Assembly: GCA_914767715.1 (NCBI GenBank)
Contig: OU612069.1
Coordinates: forward strand, 17,791,387-17,855,386
DNA: 64,000 nt
Direction: 5' to 3'
Source: Membranipora membranacea
Taxonomy: Eukaryota > Bryozoa > Gymnolaemata > Cheilostomatida > Membraniporidae
A program made the translations under genes and the position numbers. Shown in pieces: positions 22,101 to 34,328 of the stretch. Numbering within the stretch: the first letter of the stretch is position 1; every line of letters starts with the position of its first letter. The notes under the pieces are model-generated. The model saw only the letters and a program-made list of their open reading frames with translations. It made no database searches and had not been told where the DNA came from.

Positions 22101-23512
22101 ATTTCACTGCCCATGATCAGGGATGTGGCTCGTGATTTAACATCTGATTTAAATAAACCTTTAATTTTAATCTGATGTAATAATGCCTCTATAAACAAAT
22201 TTTATAAGAAGCAACAAGTCTTGAAACACAAAGGTTTTCCTCAGGTTTCGATATTACTTGCCTTCAAATCCTTTGGAATACAGATAAACAAGACACAACA
22301 GTAACAAATTCTCCCACTGTAATGAAAGACAGAGAATGTAATACAACTTGTTGTTTACAAATAAGATTTTCTTGAGGGATTAGAAAACTCACTCTGAGAG
22401 AACAATGTCTGTTATTGCTCCAACAACAATTCACTGATATCTTCATCCAGCTTAGGCCTCAATTGTATTTGGATTGTGCGTGAAGAAATGCTTCAAATTT
22501 CGTTTGGAGGCCAGCTCAGATTTGTTGTTTATGGAGGCAGCCAACCTGTTTGGCTGACTGACTCTTCAAAAGTGACAACATTATAACTTGCTGCAGTATA
22601 GATGCAGCCCCAGGGCAAGATTTTGATAAAAGCGCAAATTCAACCGTAACATAAATGCTGTCACTGGTCCTACCCATTTTTTTGTTATTTCAGGAATTCA
22701 ATTCCTAGATGGTGATAAATATGCCAAGGTCGACCATACAGATACTAGCTCACCAACTATACAGCAGAATATTTCACAAAGAATATTATGTGTGTTATTA
22801 GGGGTGAGCCCTCCAGACACACGGTTATCATAATCCCATACCCATCCAGCATAATTGTGTCATTGTTTTTCAATGATAAAAACATTGGGATGATTAAATA
22901 CCATAGAAGGTCAACTCAGCAATACACATTCGTGTAAAATTTAACCTCAAATATTTGGGTGTATTTTGAAAATGCTATTCTTGGACATTATCCATTGGAG
23001 CTGGCAACATCTTTACAGCATCCCACTCAGACTTGTCTTGCTGTAATGAAGGCAAAATCTAATTCATAGGAAATCCATGCCATGTTTCAGAATATAGAAG
23101 CATATTAAGTGAGGATGGTATTGCATAAACACCTCTCCCCCGAGCACTCTCTAATTGGCTGTGTAATATCTCCTGGAAGAAGATTATCCTGGCCAGCCAG
23201 GACTTAAGTGACCTTGTATAATTTTTAGAAGCATGGACCATGGTTTGGTTAAGTAAAGAGTGTCGATAACTGAATGTCAAGAAGGTGTCATGGTCGAGTG
23301 CAAAAATGTAAATACATTAGCAGCCAGCCAGTAGAGTCTACTGATTCAACATAATATGATATGATATTTCAGATGCAATATAGTTGGTATAAAAAAACGG
23401 GGCACACTCAATGTAAGCCAATTGTTTTTTATCAGATCTTGGGTTTTGAGCTTGTGATACTGGTTGGAAAATGTTTTTGGTCTGAGCAGGAATTACAAAA
23501 TATCTAGCGCTG
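19150..23512. other. No supported gene
   Basis: This is AT-rich noncoding DNA. The longest uninterrupted frame (90 codons, minus, 20718-20990) has a plausible composition but no flanking splice signals that I trust and no recognisable domain. No long repeats are visible here. Confidence 0.4.
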
Positions 23513-23516
23513 CATA

Positions 23517-23950
23517 TGTCACATACACTGTATGTGACACGCCTAGGTGCATGACCCTACATGAAGTTAGGCATTGTATATTGCACTGTCATGGTTGCCA
23601 TGGTCTTAATCTGATTAATTGTTATACTCTTCCGCATTTACTTCCATTTTTTGCACATTTAATTACCATCTAAATGCGGAGGTTGGCCATCAAAATAATG
23701 ACGTATCATCCCACCTGTTTCTATTTTTACGACCTATTTATACAGGTCAGTATAAAGAACAGTGGTTTTTGCTCTGAAGATTCAGTTACAACTTGGCGTT
23801 GCAATTTATCAGTTGCCTGGGGCATTTGCCCCAGGGTGTAGTTCAGTAATAAAGTCATACAAACTGCCGAAAAACTGCATTCAGTATTATAAAGTAATCT
23901 GATATGAACTCTGCCAGCAGTGAACTGTCGTGATCTTTCTCGATCCGACA
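23517..23950 (+). repeat. 5' LTR of the compact element
   Basis: The left LTR (434 bp) opens with an inverted repeat, TGTCACATACA..TGTATGTGACA. It contains a possible TATA box (ATTTATACAGG) and AATAAA at 23848-23853, so a promoter and poly-A signal are both present as in complete LTRs. Confidence 0.8.
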
Positions 23951-24958
23951 ATTGGTGCCCAACCGAGTGAGGAGAGAACTTCACACCTTCAGATGATGAG
24001 ACTGATAGCGTTGAATATACAAGAAAGAGGATGGAGATTGTGGACTTAGAGGAAAATGTCTTTGGAGTAGATGATCTAATGCAAGCAATATAATGGAACC
24101 ATATGTGTCTACATCGTCTACATTACTATAAGGAGAAATGGAGACGGACTTTTTAGATGATGTAGAGACAAAACATATGGAAGCTGATATACTAGTGATG
24201 ACATTTGATCTTCTGCTCATGATTCACCAACTGACAAGGTACCTCTGCAATTTCCTGATTTTATTCAACCAGTTCTATTCAGTCTCAGTCTACAACAGCA
24301 GACAAACTACTCTGGTGGCGTGAACACTGTAACTCAAAAAAATAGAAAAACTTCAATAAAAACATTAGGCAACCGTAACCTAAGATCCGCTAAGAATAAA
24401 AGATTATGGAATGCAGCTGACTACAACCAACTGGCAACTGATCTTAATATAGCAGCAGTATTAGTGCAAGGATCAGCACAAAATGATATGGTCACTGTAT
24501 TAGTTAGGATGTAATGAATTATTTGATATTATTACCATCGACACAACCTTGATCATGCAATTTATATATTTATCGTTTGAATTTCCTGCGATGCCGATTT
24601 TTTAATGATAGTTGTGCAGGAAAGCAGCATTATAATATTTCATGAATTTTATACCTTCATCTGTCCTGTAATCTAAGCAAAGCTTAGGTTCTTAGATCTA
24701 GAGTTGAAAGGAAAGTGGGATATATTTTTTTTGTTAATGGACCTGAAGCAGTTGTTAAGGTTCTTCAGCCTTGGAAGGGAATGTCATGATTTTGTTATGA
24801 CCGTCTTTTATGCATGACATTTTTGATTTGTTTGTATTTCAGGAGATTTTGAGGTTTTAAATTTTATATTGCAATGATTATCCTTGTGTGACATAAGCTA
24901 TAATGTTTTTTGAACCAGTTAAAGCGATCGAGGACGATCGCAACCAGGGGGGTGCATG

Positions 24959-25378
24959 TGTCACATACACTGTATGTGACACGCCTAGGTGCATGACCCT
25001 ACATGAAGTTAGGCATTGTATATTGCACTGTCATGGTTGCCATGGTCTTAATCTGATTAATTTTTATACTCTTCCGCATTTACTTCCATTTTTTGCACAT
25101 TTAATTACCATCTAAATGCGGAGGTTGGCCATCAAAATAATGACGTATCATCCCACCTGTTTCTATTTTTACGACCTATTTATACAGGTCAGTATAAAGA
25201 ACAGTGGTTTTTGCTCTGAAGATTCAGTTGCAATTTATCAGTTGCCTGGGGCATTTGCCCCAGGGTGTAGTTCAGTAATAAAATCATCAAACTGCCAAAA
25301 AACTGCATTCAGTATTGTAAAGTCATCTCATATGAACTCTGCCAGCAGTGAACTGTCGTGATCATTCTCGATCCGACA
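24959..25378 (+). repeat. 3' LTR of the compact element
   Basis: The right LTR is about 95% like the left one by eye. It lacks a 14-base stretch present in the left copy near 23790 and has several substitutions, so the insertion is not brand new. Confidence 0.8.
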
Positions 25379-25382
25379 CATA

Positions 25383-26420
25383 TATCACTGAAAAAATCTC
25401 CCGAGGTAAAAGTGCAGATTAGACTGTAAAAAGTGCAATACAACAAGACAAAAAAGATTATCGAGTCATATTTAGATTCTGGAAATTCCTGATTATGTAT
25501 GTAGAATAGTTAAGATTAACTAATTTGAGCTATATAGTCATTTCGATAGAATTTGATGGGTGGCTGCCAAACTGTCCCCCCCCCCAAATCTACACTGAAA
25601 ACTTAGTAACCAACAGAACAATTCTGTTTAAATTCAGTATTGTATCTCCATTTTCATTTGTAAATTGCTCAACTCCTTTGATAAAAGGCAATTGAAATTT
25701 GTTTGAAACTGTACACAATGGCATAGAAACTAAAAGTATATAGGCTCTTTGCACTGCATTGGGCAACAATGCCACGGCACTGATGGCTGAAATAAACACC
25801 GTAGTGAAAAAGTAAATCGCATTTTAAAATGTGTTAAAAATTATTTCAAACATGCCCTCAAAAGCTTATTTAGATAATGTGATGAACTGATGCTCCAAAA
25901 AAAAACAGATCTCTGTGACTTACCATGTCGAAATGAAACTCTGCCCAAACAGAAAAAACATGAACTTGAAGAATTTTTGTCATTTTTTTGGCACTTTATT
26001 GGTATGTACTTGAACGGAGGGGAAAAAGTGGTTGATAATGAAATGCCTCTACCAGCATCTTGCACCGTTTGAGCCCTTAAACTAAGGCGAACCTAGCAAC
26101 CATCAAATCTTTTCAATATTAATTAGCTTGCTCAGTAATAAGCATAAATGATCAATTTACTTCTAGTACAGAGCAGCAAAAGATAGACTCCTGTTGACGT
26201 ATTCACTGTAAAAGGTCAATGGCTAGTCTGTTGATTTGAAGGTCAGCATCAGAAATTGCCAGTTGTTATTCTAGGTCAACATGTTTAGTTGATTCACTTG
26301 TTATAACACTCTATATGTGTAGACAATCGATTGAATTATGCCAAACAAGTCAAATTTTAACGCAGCTGCATTTGGATAAAACCAACATGACAATGCGATT
26401 AAAAGTTAGCATTTGCATTG
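25383..26420. other. No supported gene
   Basis: AT-rich spacer between two LTR elements. There is a short poly-C run near 25577. No coding or repeat structure was recognised. Confidence 0.4.
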
Positions 26421-26653
26421 TGCTGTGTCCTCATGTGCAGTGACCACTAATTAAGTAACGTGCTCATTTAGCGTGCTGCCGATAGTATAAATTAGGCATG
26501 CCACCACAATTATAATCAGTTGATGTACAGTTTATATAATCAGTTGATATACAGTTGATCACATATACACAATGGCAACATAATAAATGTACACGCTCCA
26601 ACAACAAATCAAACAGCTTGATTTATATACAACCAACAAAACACAAACTAAAC
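26421..26653 (+). repeat. 5' LTR of the Gypsy-like element
   Basis: Starts TGCTGTGTCC and contains a TATA-like TATAAATTA and AATAAATG. Compared with the 3' LTR it has an extra piece of about 15 bp near the 3' end and a few substitutions. Confidence 0.85.
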
Positions 26654-26911
26654 TTTGGCGACAAGGATAAAACTCAAAAAGATTGAGGTGGAGAAGGAGA
26701 CTATGCCAAAGAGGGTGATAGATCCATAAACTGATGGTATGCAGCCAAACACAGACACAGACTAAGAGAAGAACAGAAGCCCATGACGGTGACGGAGACA
26801 GAAAAAACTATCAGAATAAGATAAGTTGATTTCCGGTTACTTGTAGTACTAATTGTAAACCTTTACCCATCAGAAAATTTTCACTGAATAGCGCATATCA
26901 GATCATAAAAG

Positions 26912-27586
26912 ATGAGTCTAGATATAGGACGCCCAGGTAATTTTGAGGTAGAAGGTGAGGCAAGTGTAGTAGCTACAGCTTGGTTGGCATGGATCGAGGA
27001 GTTCGATTGCTATGCAGATTGTAAGGGTTTGTTCAACCCCAGTGGAACTTCCGCTAAGGAAACATCGCTTAGGAGACAACACCAGGCATTGTTGTTGTTC
27101 TGTGGTGGACCACGTGTTCGGGAGGTGCTTAAGAATCATAACGATTCAATCGAGGAGGTTACTGAAAAATGTCAGCCCGATGATCATGATGGCACAATTC
27201 AAATCTTGAACGCGCATTTTTTGGTAAAACCAAATAAAAGGTTCATGCGTCATGTGTTTAGGCAAATGCTTCAGACTGCAGGTGAGACGATAGCTCAATT
27301 CGTAGGTAGTCTTAGGAAAGGTTCTGTAGGTTGTGAGTACGTTGATGTTAATGACTCGATAGCTGATCAGATTGTTTCAGGCTGCCATTACGATGCTCTT
27401 AGAAAAAAGTTCTTAGAAGCAGGGGCAACTCTTGACCTAGCAAAGCTAATGGGTATTTCAGCATCACATGAAGCGGTCGAAATGCAATATAGGGAAATGA
27501 GAAATGGTCAAAACTCTGGTGCTAGCGCTCATGCTAAAAGTAATGCTCATGAATTTCCCGATGCAACAGGTGGTGTCAACCGATAA
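26912..27586 (+). pseudogene. Gypsy-like gag
   Basis: This 224-codon frame has the retrotransposon capsid-like pattern AWLAWIEEFDCYADCKG near its N-terminus and a helical region with RFMRHVFRQMLQTAGETIAQ, as in gag proteins that build the particle. TAA at 27584-27586 is followed in the same frame by coding-like sequence (RGGKPKPRYEN) and another stop at 27661, so the original gag was longer. A 34-bp tandem duplication (27674-27741) directly upstream of the zinc knuckles shifts the frame. Confidence 0.8.
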
Positions 27587-27678
27587 GGCTTATTTGTTAG
27601 GCATGGAAATAGAGGCGGCAAGCCAAAACCCAGATATGAAAACTCCAATGGTGGTAAATCCTGAATCATGATATAGGT

Positions 27679-28515
27679 GTGGTTCTTCCAATCATATCGG
27701 TAGTGATTAGGTGTGGTTCTTCCAATCATATCGGTAGTGATACTAACTGCCCAGCTAAGGATAAGCAATGTAATAAATGCTCAAAAGTAGGTCATTTTGC
27801 TATTGCGTGTAGGAGTGTTGAACCTAAGAAAAAGATGCATTCTATATTGTCAGCTGGTAGTCAAAATGCTGATCAAGGACAGGCAGCATTTCAGTGCAAA
27901 ACTTTCAGGCCGATGTTTAATCTGGACAAGCTTGAAATCAGAGTAGGAAACATTCCGCTTGATGTGCTTGTAGATTCTGGCTCACAGAGCAATGTGATTG
28001 GTAAAGACACATTTGATTTACTTGTGTCAAGAGGTCTTAGAGCCAAAGTAGAGCCGACAGACCTGGAACTGTTTCCGTTTACTGCTGATAAGCCCTTAGA
28101 CTTGTTCGGATGCTTCAATGCGGAACTAGAAGCAGGAAATCAGCGGGCAACAGCTGAAATCATAATTATTAATGATAGGGATCAGACGTCGTTGTTGAGT
28201 AATGATACATCTCATGCACTAAAACTAATCAAAATAGGCTACAACGTAGGAGAAAATAGCTTAGATTCTAATACCAGTAATGCCAGTAATTACGGTAGTC
28301 TACTAGATAACTATAAGAATTTATTTTCAGGCGTAGGTAAATTCAAAGGCCCAGATATAAAAATAGGAATAGATCCTAATGTAGCTTCAGTGTGACAACC
28401 GTATAATCGCGTTCCATTCGCACTGAGGAGTAAAGTAGAGGCTAAACAAGAACAGCTAGTTAAATCAGATATCATAGAGGTAGTAGCAAAGCCTACACAG
28501 TGGATTTCACCTTTC
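27679..28515 (+). pseudogene. Gypsy-like zinc knuckles, protease and start of RT
   Basis: The frame carries a first CCHC knuckle (CGSSNHIGSD..) and a second, CNKCSKVGHFAIAC. An aspartic protease follows with the catalytic DSG in VDSGSQSNVIG (about 27969-28002). A stop at 28393 interrupts what continues as PYNRVPFALRSKVEAKQEQL and ends ..TQWISPF, the usual beginning of a Gypsy RT. At about 28516 homology ends abruptly at the nested insertion. The catalytic fingers region of the RT, about 60 residues, is missing. Confidence 0.8.
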
Positions 28516-28527
28516 ATTTCGGAAGCG

Positions 28528-29255
28528 CGACAACTTGGCCCGAACCAAACTTGGCCCCAAATATAAAACTTGGCCCGATGCAATGAAACTTGGCCCCAAT
28601 TAGTAAAACTTGGCCCCAAGTACTGAAACTTGGCCCCAATTAGTAAAACTTGGCCCCAAGTACTGGAACTTGGCCCCAATTAGTAAAACTTGGCCAAAAT
28701 ATAAAATTTGGCCCATGTACTGAAACTTAGCCCCAATAAGTAAAACTTGGCCCCAAATATGAAACTTGGCCCGATGCAATGAAACTTGGCCCCAATTAGT
28801 AAAACTTGGCCCAAATTAGTAAAACTTGGCCCCAAGTACTGAAACTTGGCCCGAATTAGTAAAACTTGGCCCCAAATACTGAAACTTGGCCCCAATTAGT
28901 AAAACTTGGCCCCAAGTACTGGAACTTGGCCCAAATTAGTAAAACTTCACTCCAAACATAAAACTTGGCCCCATGTACAGAAACTTGGCCCCAATTAGTA
29001 AAACTTGGCCCCAAATATAAAACATGGCCCCATGTTATGAAACTTTGGCCCAATTACTAAAGCTTGGCCCCAATTAGTAAAACTTGGCCCCATACAATGG
29101 AACTTGGCCCCAATTAGTAAAACTTGGTCCCAATTAGTGAAGCTTGGCCCCAATTAGTAAAACTTGGCCTAATGCAATGAAACTTGGCCCAATCTAAGTA
29201 AACCTTACCCCAATCAGTAAAACTTGGCCCCAAATACAAAACTTGGCCCAACATA
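28528..29255. repeat. 20-bp satellite array
   Basis: About 36 units of AAACTTGGCCCCAATTAGTA with a constant AACTTGGCCC core and a variable spacer (AATTAGTA, AAGTACTG, AAATATAA, GATGCAATG). Spacer types alternate in places, giving a local 40-bp period. Open frames on the minus strand here encode only the repeat. Confidence 0.9.
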
Positions 29256-30239
29256 GTAATATTGGTAAATAATACCAAAGTCAATTACCTTATCTGGTCG
29301 TTGAGACATAAATGCTATTATTTTTGTCATGCATTTAGATTATGAAATAAACGTGTGTAGCTGCAATAAACTTTTATTTAATACAATTAATTATCAGAAG
29401 CATCGATTTAAAAAAATGACAGAGAATTATGCATGTGTAGTAATAGTTACCTTATTATTGAATATAAAACTACAGAAGAACACAAAAGCCACTGTATCCA
29501 GGCAAAAATGATAATCCGTTCTTGCAAAATTAAACATTGTTTCCATTATAGAGACATAATGAATTTTTTGAGATTGAATATGTGATTAAAAATGAGATGT
29601 TTATAAAGTTTGATGCGAAATATAAAATAGAGCAAGCAGCTAGAATATTTATGCAATATCTAAATCTGAGCTAAAACCAATAGTTCTTGGAGTTTTATGG
29701 AACACAAAAATTTGGCTTTCAAGTGATAATACTTCGGTACTTCCATGTACTAAGATGAAAACTATTGAGAGACAAAATAAAATTTCTTCTGAGATTAGAA
29801 ATGAGGTATAAATAAGACAATTTACAATGTTTGTTGCAAAAATATAAATGAAACAGTATGGGCAGTTAGATTGTTAGCTATTTACAAAACTTAGTTTCAC
29901 AGTCTCCTAAGAGATAATTAATACATAAGTACCACCATGTAAAATGATGAACAAAAATATGAGATAAAAAACAAATTTCTGGGATAAGCAATGAGATGAA
30001 AATTAGAGAATTTATAATGATGATGCAGCAAACTAAATGAAACATAATTGGCAATAAGATTCTAAGTCTATCAATGCCATGAACCTTTTACAATGCATGT
30101 GTATGATATAATTGTAGGTTGATCAACAGCTCCTGCTCAGAGGCTGTGAATTCTTCATTCACATCTTTAGAGCAGGAGTCGTCCTCAACGGCAGGCAGCA
30201 TATGGTATGCCATATTTATTATTAGCCTGTAATAAATAT

Positions 30240-31180
30240 TGTCTTCATCGAGTCGATCCCAGGCTTTTACCCAAAAACCTGTTGAGTCTTTCATATTTTA
30301 ATTTTTTATTCAGACTGCTGAAGCCTGCTGGAATCTCTTTCAGCTCCAGTTCTACGGAAGATGACTCCTTCCGTAACTCTTCAATCAACATAAATGTTGG
30401 GGGCTTATCAACTCTTACCTGGCAATTAAACTTGTTATGCCAGCTTGAAAATGGAAACAATATTATTCAATATGCACACATAGCTCCTGTTTTTAAGAAG
30501 CCTGTGAATATTATTTACTTTCAAGCTATAGTAACGCCTCCCAATATTTGGTATCATATTGGATGTCTCGGGCTTATCAAGAGCACTGGATCTTGATTAA
30601 CCAGAGACCTCCAATAGAATTTGTGGCAACATTTCAGATAGCCTATGAATTCAGTTGTACCGATGAGCTTCATTCAAATAAATTTTCATCGTCATGTTAT
30701 TAGCAATTCTTCTACTACCTAAGCAATATGTCATATACCAAAAGGCGCTACTATAGCTTTAACTTTATGATTTAAAGCATAGATATTTGTAACACAGAAA
30801 CAAAATGTTGTTTGTTGCTCATTGCATACTGAATGATGAACCTTTCTGATCAAGTGAAGATTGCTTTACAAGGGTTCAAATATGAACAACCTTAAACGAA
30901 TTGTGAAATTGAATGACAGTTACCTTCCAGAGAGTTATTATTTTGTCCTTATCCTCTGTCGATACACACTCCAGAATTTGGCTCAAATCTTCCATGTAAT
31001 CTCAAAATACTCAAACAACTTCCTGAAGTGAGGCTCGTTGTTCTCTGCGACCACATAGCGATAAGCTTCTTGAATAAAGTGGACAGGTAGGTAGGAGAGC
31101 CCCCACAGAAACCCACAAACACGACGAGTGTTGTGGTGATGGCGATAGCCTGATGCGAGACCTGGAACATGCGCTATCAA
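30240..31180 (-). pseudogene. MULE transposase fragments
   Basis: At 30984-31180 the minus strand reads CGFLWGLSYLPVHFIQEAYR and then HFRKLFEYFEITW. This matches the MULE pattern in which LAFLPxxxVxxAF is followed after about 20 residues by LxxYFxxTW. Downstream, 30290-30440 reads PPTFMLIEELRKESSSVELE and ends KKLKYERLNRFLGK, similar to the C-terminal HPxxWxFIxxLKxEQ region and its basic KYxxLNxRL tail. The frames are interrupted and the DDE catalytic region was not found, so only the C-terminal half is supported. Confidence 0.5.
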
Positions 31181-31894
31181 GTTTTTGAGGTTGGGCTGAT
31201 GTGAGAAGTTATGCTAGTATAAAGTTTTTCTTTTTTCGTGGTTACTAACCTTGTAGAGAAATACGGCGATAAATTTTTGTACTTTCTCAATTATGACTAA
31301 ATAACTTCATAAAAAGTTAAAATTTGATATGTATTATATTATTGATATATCGGTTTATTGCATATTTATAATCATACTATTATTATCAATCATAGTCATA
31401 GTTATTTATGCATAACGTTTACTTCTTACCAAGCTTTTGCACTCTGCACCAAATGCATTTCCGGAAATGGAAGTTACATCCGACTATATGTACATCTTGA
31501 AACGCTGCTGAAGCAGCAGTCCAGATCCCTTTACAGACAAATGAGATGATTTTTTAATGATACAACTGTGCACAAGGCAATAAATGTCTTTTGTTTTATA
31601 CAAATCGGAGGATTGGTCAAGGAAATATTACAGCGAACAAGAACAACATTGCAAAACACTACCATGTTATTTGTTCTGTCACTGCGCGAAAAAAATTCAT
31701 AAAGATGATTGTATATTGACAATAAAAACGTATTATATGTACCAAGAAAAAATGAAGAAGTTGCCCTCAATTAACAAACCCCAAAACGAGGCTTCATTAT
31801 TGACATCTTGTGAATTAAAAGTTACAGTTTGTATTTAAAATTTTACAGCTCAGTCAGGTGTGTTTTGATATTCTTTCACGAACAATTTAATTTA

Positions 31895-32462
31895 ATTTGC
31901 GCTGCATCCTGATTCAAGGGATATCACAACATTCAGTTGTCACATTGGCTTATACCGATATAAGAGGTTATTTTATGGTTGCTCTATGGCTCCAGAGAAA
32001 TTTTATGCAGAGATTCATAGATTGATTCAAGGCATTCCAGGTGTAGCAAACCTCGCTGATGATATTATTATACATGGCTCAGACAGAGCTGAGCATGATG
32101 CTAGATTGATACAGGTTCTGGACAGGATCAAATCAGCAGGATTGACACTCAACAGGCAGAAGTGTACATTTGGTGTTGATGAGTTAGAATTTGTAGGTCA
32201 TAAACTATCAGCAAAGGGCATCGATCCGATGGCTGGTAAAGTTGATGCTATAGTAAATGCTAAGGAACCAACATGCATAGAGGAGTTGCGTTCTTTCTTA
32301 GGATTAGCTAATTATTGTAGCCATATAGCCATTATTGTTCATACCAGATTTCTCGACCAAGACAGAACCACTGCGCAGACTGAAAAAGCAGCCAGTAGAT
32401 GGCAAGCAGAAAGGTGTCAAAGAAAAATTTGTTCTCAACCGAGGGCAGATAGTATCGTTTGA
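31895..32462 (+). pseudogene. Gypsy-like reverse transcriptase, C-terminal part
   Basis: The RT resumes at LHPDSRDITTF (about 31903) and contains FYGCSMAPEKF and the catalytic-site strand LADDIIIHG (motif x-D-D at about 32055). The thumb/connection segment LRSFLGLANYCS is followed by a short insertion (about 14 bases, 32320-32335) that shifts the frame; the reading continues as FIPDFSTKTEPLRRL in the next frame. Confidence 0.85.
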
Positions 32463-32910
32463 GAAAGTGAAGAAAAGTCTAGCCAGTAGTGAGACTTTAG
32501 GTTATTTTGATCTCAAATATCCGACTAAGGTGGTAGCTGATGCAAGTCCTTTTGGTTTAGGTGCTGTTCTTATCCAGGATCAGGAGGATGGACCACGGGT
32601 TATTAGCTATGCATCGAGAAGTTTGAGTGATGTTGAATCTAGATACCATCAGACTGAAAGGGAAGCTCTAAGTTTGGTGTGGGCATTTGAAAGATTCAAG
32701 CCATATTTGATAGGCAATAAGTTCGATTTGGTTACAGACCATGAGCCACTGAAGGTTATTTATGGTCCGCATTCAAAACCATGTGCTAGGATTGAACGCT
32801 GGGTGTTACGTCTTATGCCATATTATTACACTGTAGTTTATTGATCAGGTAGCAAAAACATAGCAGACCCTCTCTTAAGGCTCTCAGCAAGTAAAGTTTA
32901 CGATTTGTCT
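32335..32910 (+). pseudogene. Gypsy-like RNase H
   Basis: The RNase H has the usual VVADASPFGLGAVL start, the second acidic site in ESRYHQTEREALSLVWAFER, and VTDHEPLKVI. A TGA at 32842 sits where the conserved segment continues as SGSKNIADPLSRL-like sequence; a single CGA to TGA change would account for it. Confidence 0.85.
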
Positions 32911-33061
32911 CTCACAAATAAGGCTGAAGCATATGTTAGATTTGTAGCTTTAAATTCTGTACCTAGAGCTATGACCGCTAAAGAGAATTATCCATTGTTA
33001 GGAAATGCATAAATTCAAATAATTTTGATGTTTGTGGTATATTAAAGTCGTATAAGCTAAT

Positions 33062-34020
33062 TAGTGGTGAATTGTGTGTGATAGGAAACCTAGTATTGAG
33101 AGGCAGCAGAATAGTCATACCCTCTCAACTCAGACCACATGTTAAATTTAGCCCATACAGGACATCTAGGGATTGTTGGTACTAAGAGGAATTTGAGGAC
33201 TAAGGTCTGGTGGCCAAACATTGATAGCGATGTGGACAAACACATCAAAGCATGTCATGAGTGTCAATTAGTAGGTAAACCAAGTTCTCCAGAACCCATG
33301 TTGAGTTCTGACCTCCCAACAGCGCCATGGAAGGAAGTTGCGGTAGATCATTTTGGTCCATTTGGTCATTCTAGCCAGTACTTGCTTGTTGTTATTGACT
33401 ATTATAGTAGGTATTTTGAGTGCATTCTGGTGAAATCCACCAGTGCTGCAACCACACTAAAGATATTAGATGAAGTTTTTCAAACTCATGAAATCCCACA
33501 GTACTTGAAAAGTGATTCAGGACCAGCTTTCATCTCAGAGGATTTTAGGAAATTCTGTGAGAATTTGGCAATTAAACGCAGCAGGGGTACACCTAAGTGG
33601 TCTCAAGGTAATGGTCTTGTTGAATCATCAATGAAGTCCATAAAGAAAAGGCTTCAAACAGCCGTGACTACAGGAAAAGATTGGGGAAGTGAACTCCACA
33701 AGTATTTATTTTCTCATGGAAATACCCCCCATCCTGCGACTTGTAAGAGTCCAGCAGAACTATTATTTGGTCGTAAGCTGCGTACCAAATTACCCATGTA
33801 TGATAATGATAGTAAGTTAGATGATGTTCAGGTCAGACAGCATGACGCTGAATATAAGGCTAAAGTAAAAGAATACACTGACCGTAAGCGCAAGGCTGCA
33901 AACTCTAGTATTTCTATCGGTGATGAAGTTTTACTCATCAGAGATCAAATTTCACAAGAAACTGATGATACAATGATAATGTATGTAGTAATGAACAAAA
34001 ATGGGTCACAAGTACTGTAG
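33062..34020 (+). pseudogene. Gypsy-like integrase
   Basis: The N-terminal zinc-binding HHCC motif is present (HTGHLG..CHECQ), followed by the catalytic core: D in VAVDHFGPFG, D in LKSDSGPAF, and E in GNGLVESSMKS, the D,D-35-E arrangement. A small deletion near 33138 puts the upstream part (LVLRGSRIVIPSQLRPH) in another frame. The C-terminal domain (GDEVLLIRDQ) changes frame again and ends in the segment 34044-34328. Confidence 0.85.
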
Positions 34021-34043
34021 GATCCTCAGATGGACGAGAATAT

Positions 34044-34328
34044 GTGCGTAACAGCTTCCATCTGAGACCCTACAAGAGAACCCATGAAATCATACACTCT
34101 TCTTTTGTAGATGCCGGTATCGTAGGCACCACAGAGGAAGAAAAGAGGGAAAATAGTGTCAGAAGATCGCCACGCCATAAGAACACTCCAGACAGATACA
34201 CTAACTATCTAAGCAGTCTCAAGGATTACTACGACTTCTGCTACACGTATTATCAAGGGACTCAGCCTAATACGTCATGTCAAAAGTGCCTGATGCACTG
34301 CAGCACAACAGAGTCGAGAGGAGAGTGA
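34044..34328 (+). pseudogene. C-terminal tail of Gypsy-like pol
   Basis: The frame reads NSFHLRPYKRTHE and then RRSPRHKNTPDRYTNY. A basic SxRxxxxPxRY tail is common at the end of Gypsy polyproteins. It is separated from the integrase frame by a stop at 34018 and a frameshift. Confidence 0.7.

Larger units (their letters stand above)
23517..25378 (+). mobile_element. Compact non-autonomous LTR retrotransposon
   Basis: Two direct repeats, 23517-23950 and 24959-25378, begin TGTCAC and end CCGACA and are nearly identical apart from small indels. CATA flanks both outer ends (23513-23516 and 25379-25382). Two bases inside the left LTR is TGGTGCCCAACCGAGTGAGG, a typical tRNA primer-binding site. 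Just before the right LTR is a purine tract, CCAGGGGGG. The internal region is only about 1 kb and has no gag or pol motifs, so it must use proteins in trans. Confidence 0.85.
28520..31905. mobile_element. Foreign block nested in the RT, with MULE relics
   Basis: The block separates WISPF from LHPDSRDITTF of the RT. It begins with a 20-bp satellite (to about 29255), continues with AT-rich DNA, and on its minus strand encodes pieces resembling a MULE (Mutator-like) transposase. I could not define terminal repeats or a target duplication, and about 180 bp of RT are lost at the site, so the insertion was accompanied by or followed by a deletion. Calling the whole block one MULE transposon is an inference. 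Confidence 0.55.

Noticed and set aside
28311-29053. Repetitive minus-strand frames rich in GPSF, WGQV and GAKF
   Set aside because: They are translations of the 20-bp satellite, which stays open because 20 bp repeats cycle through frames without stops.
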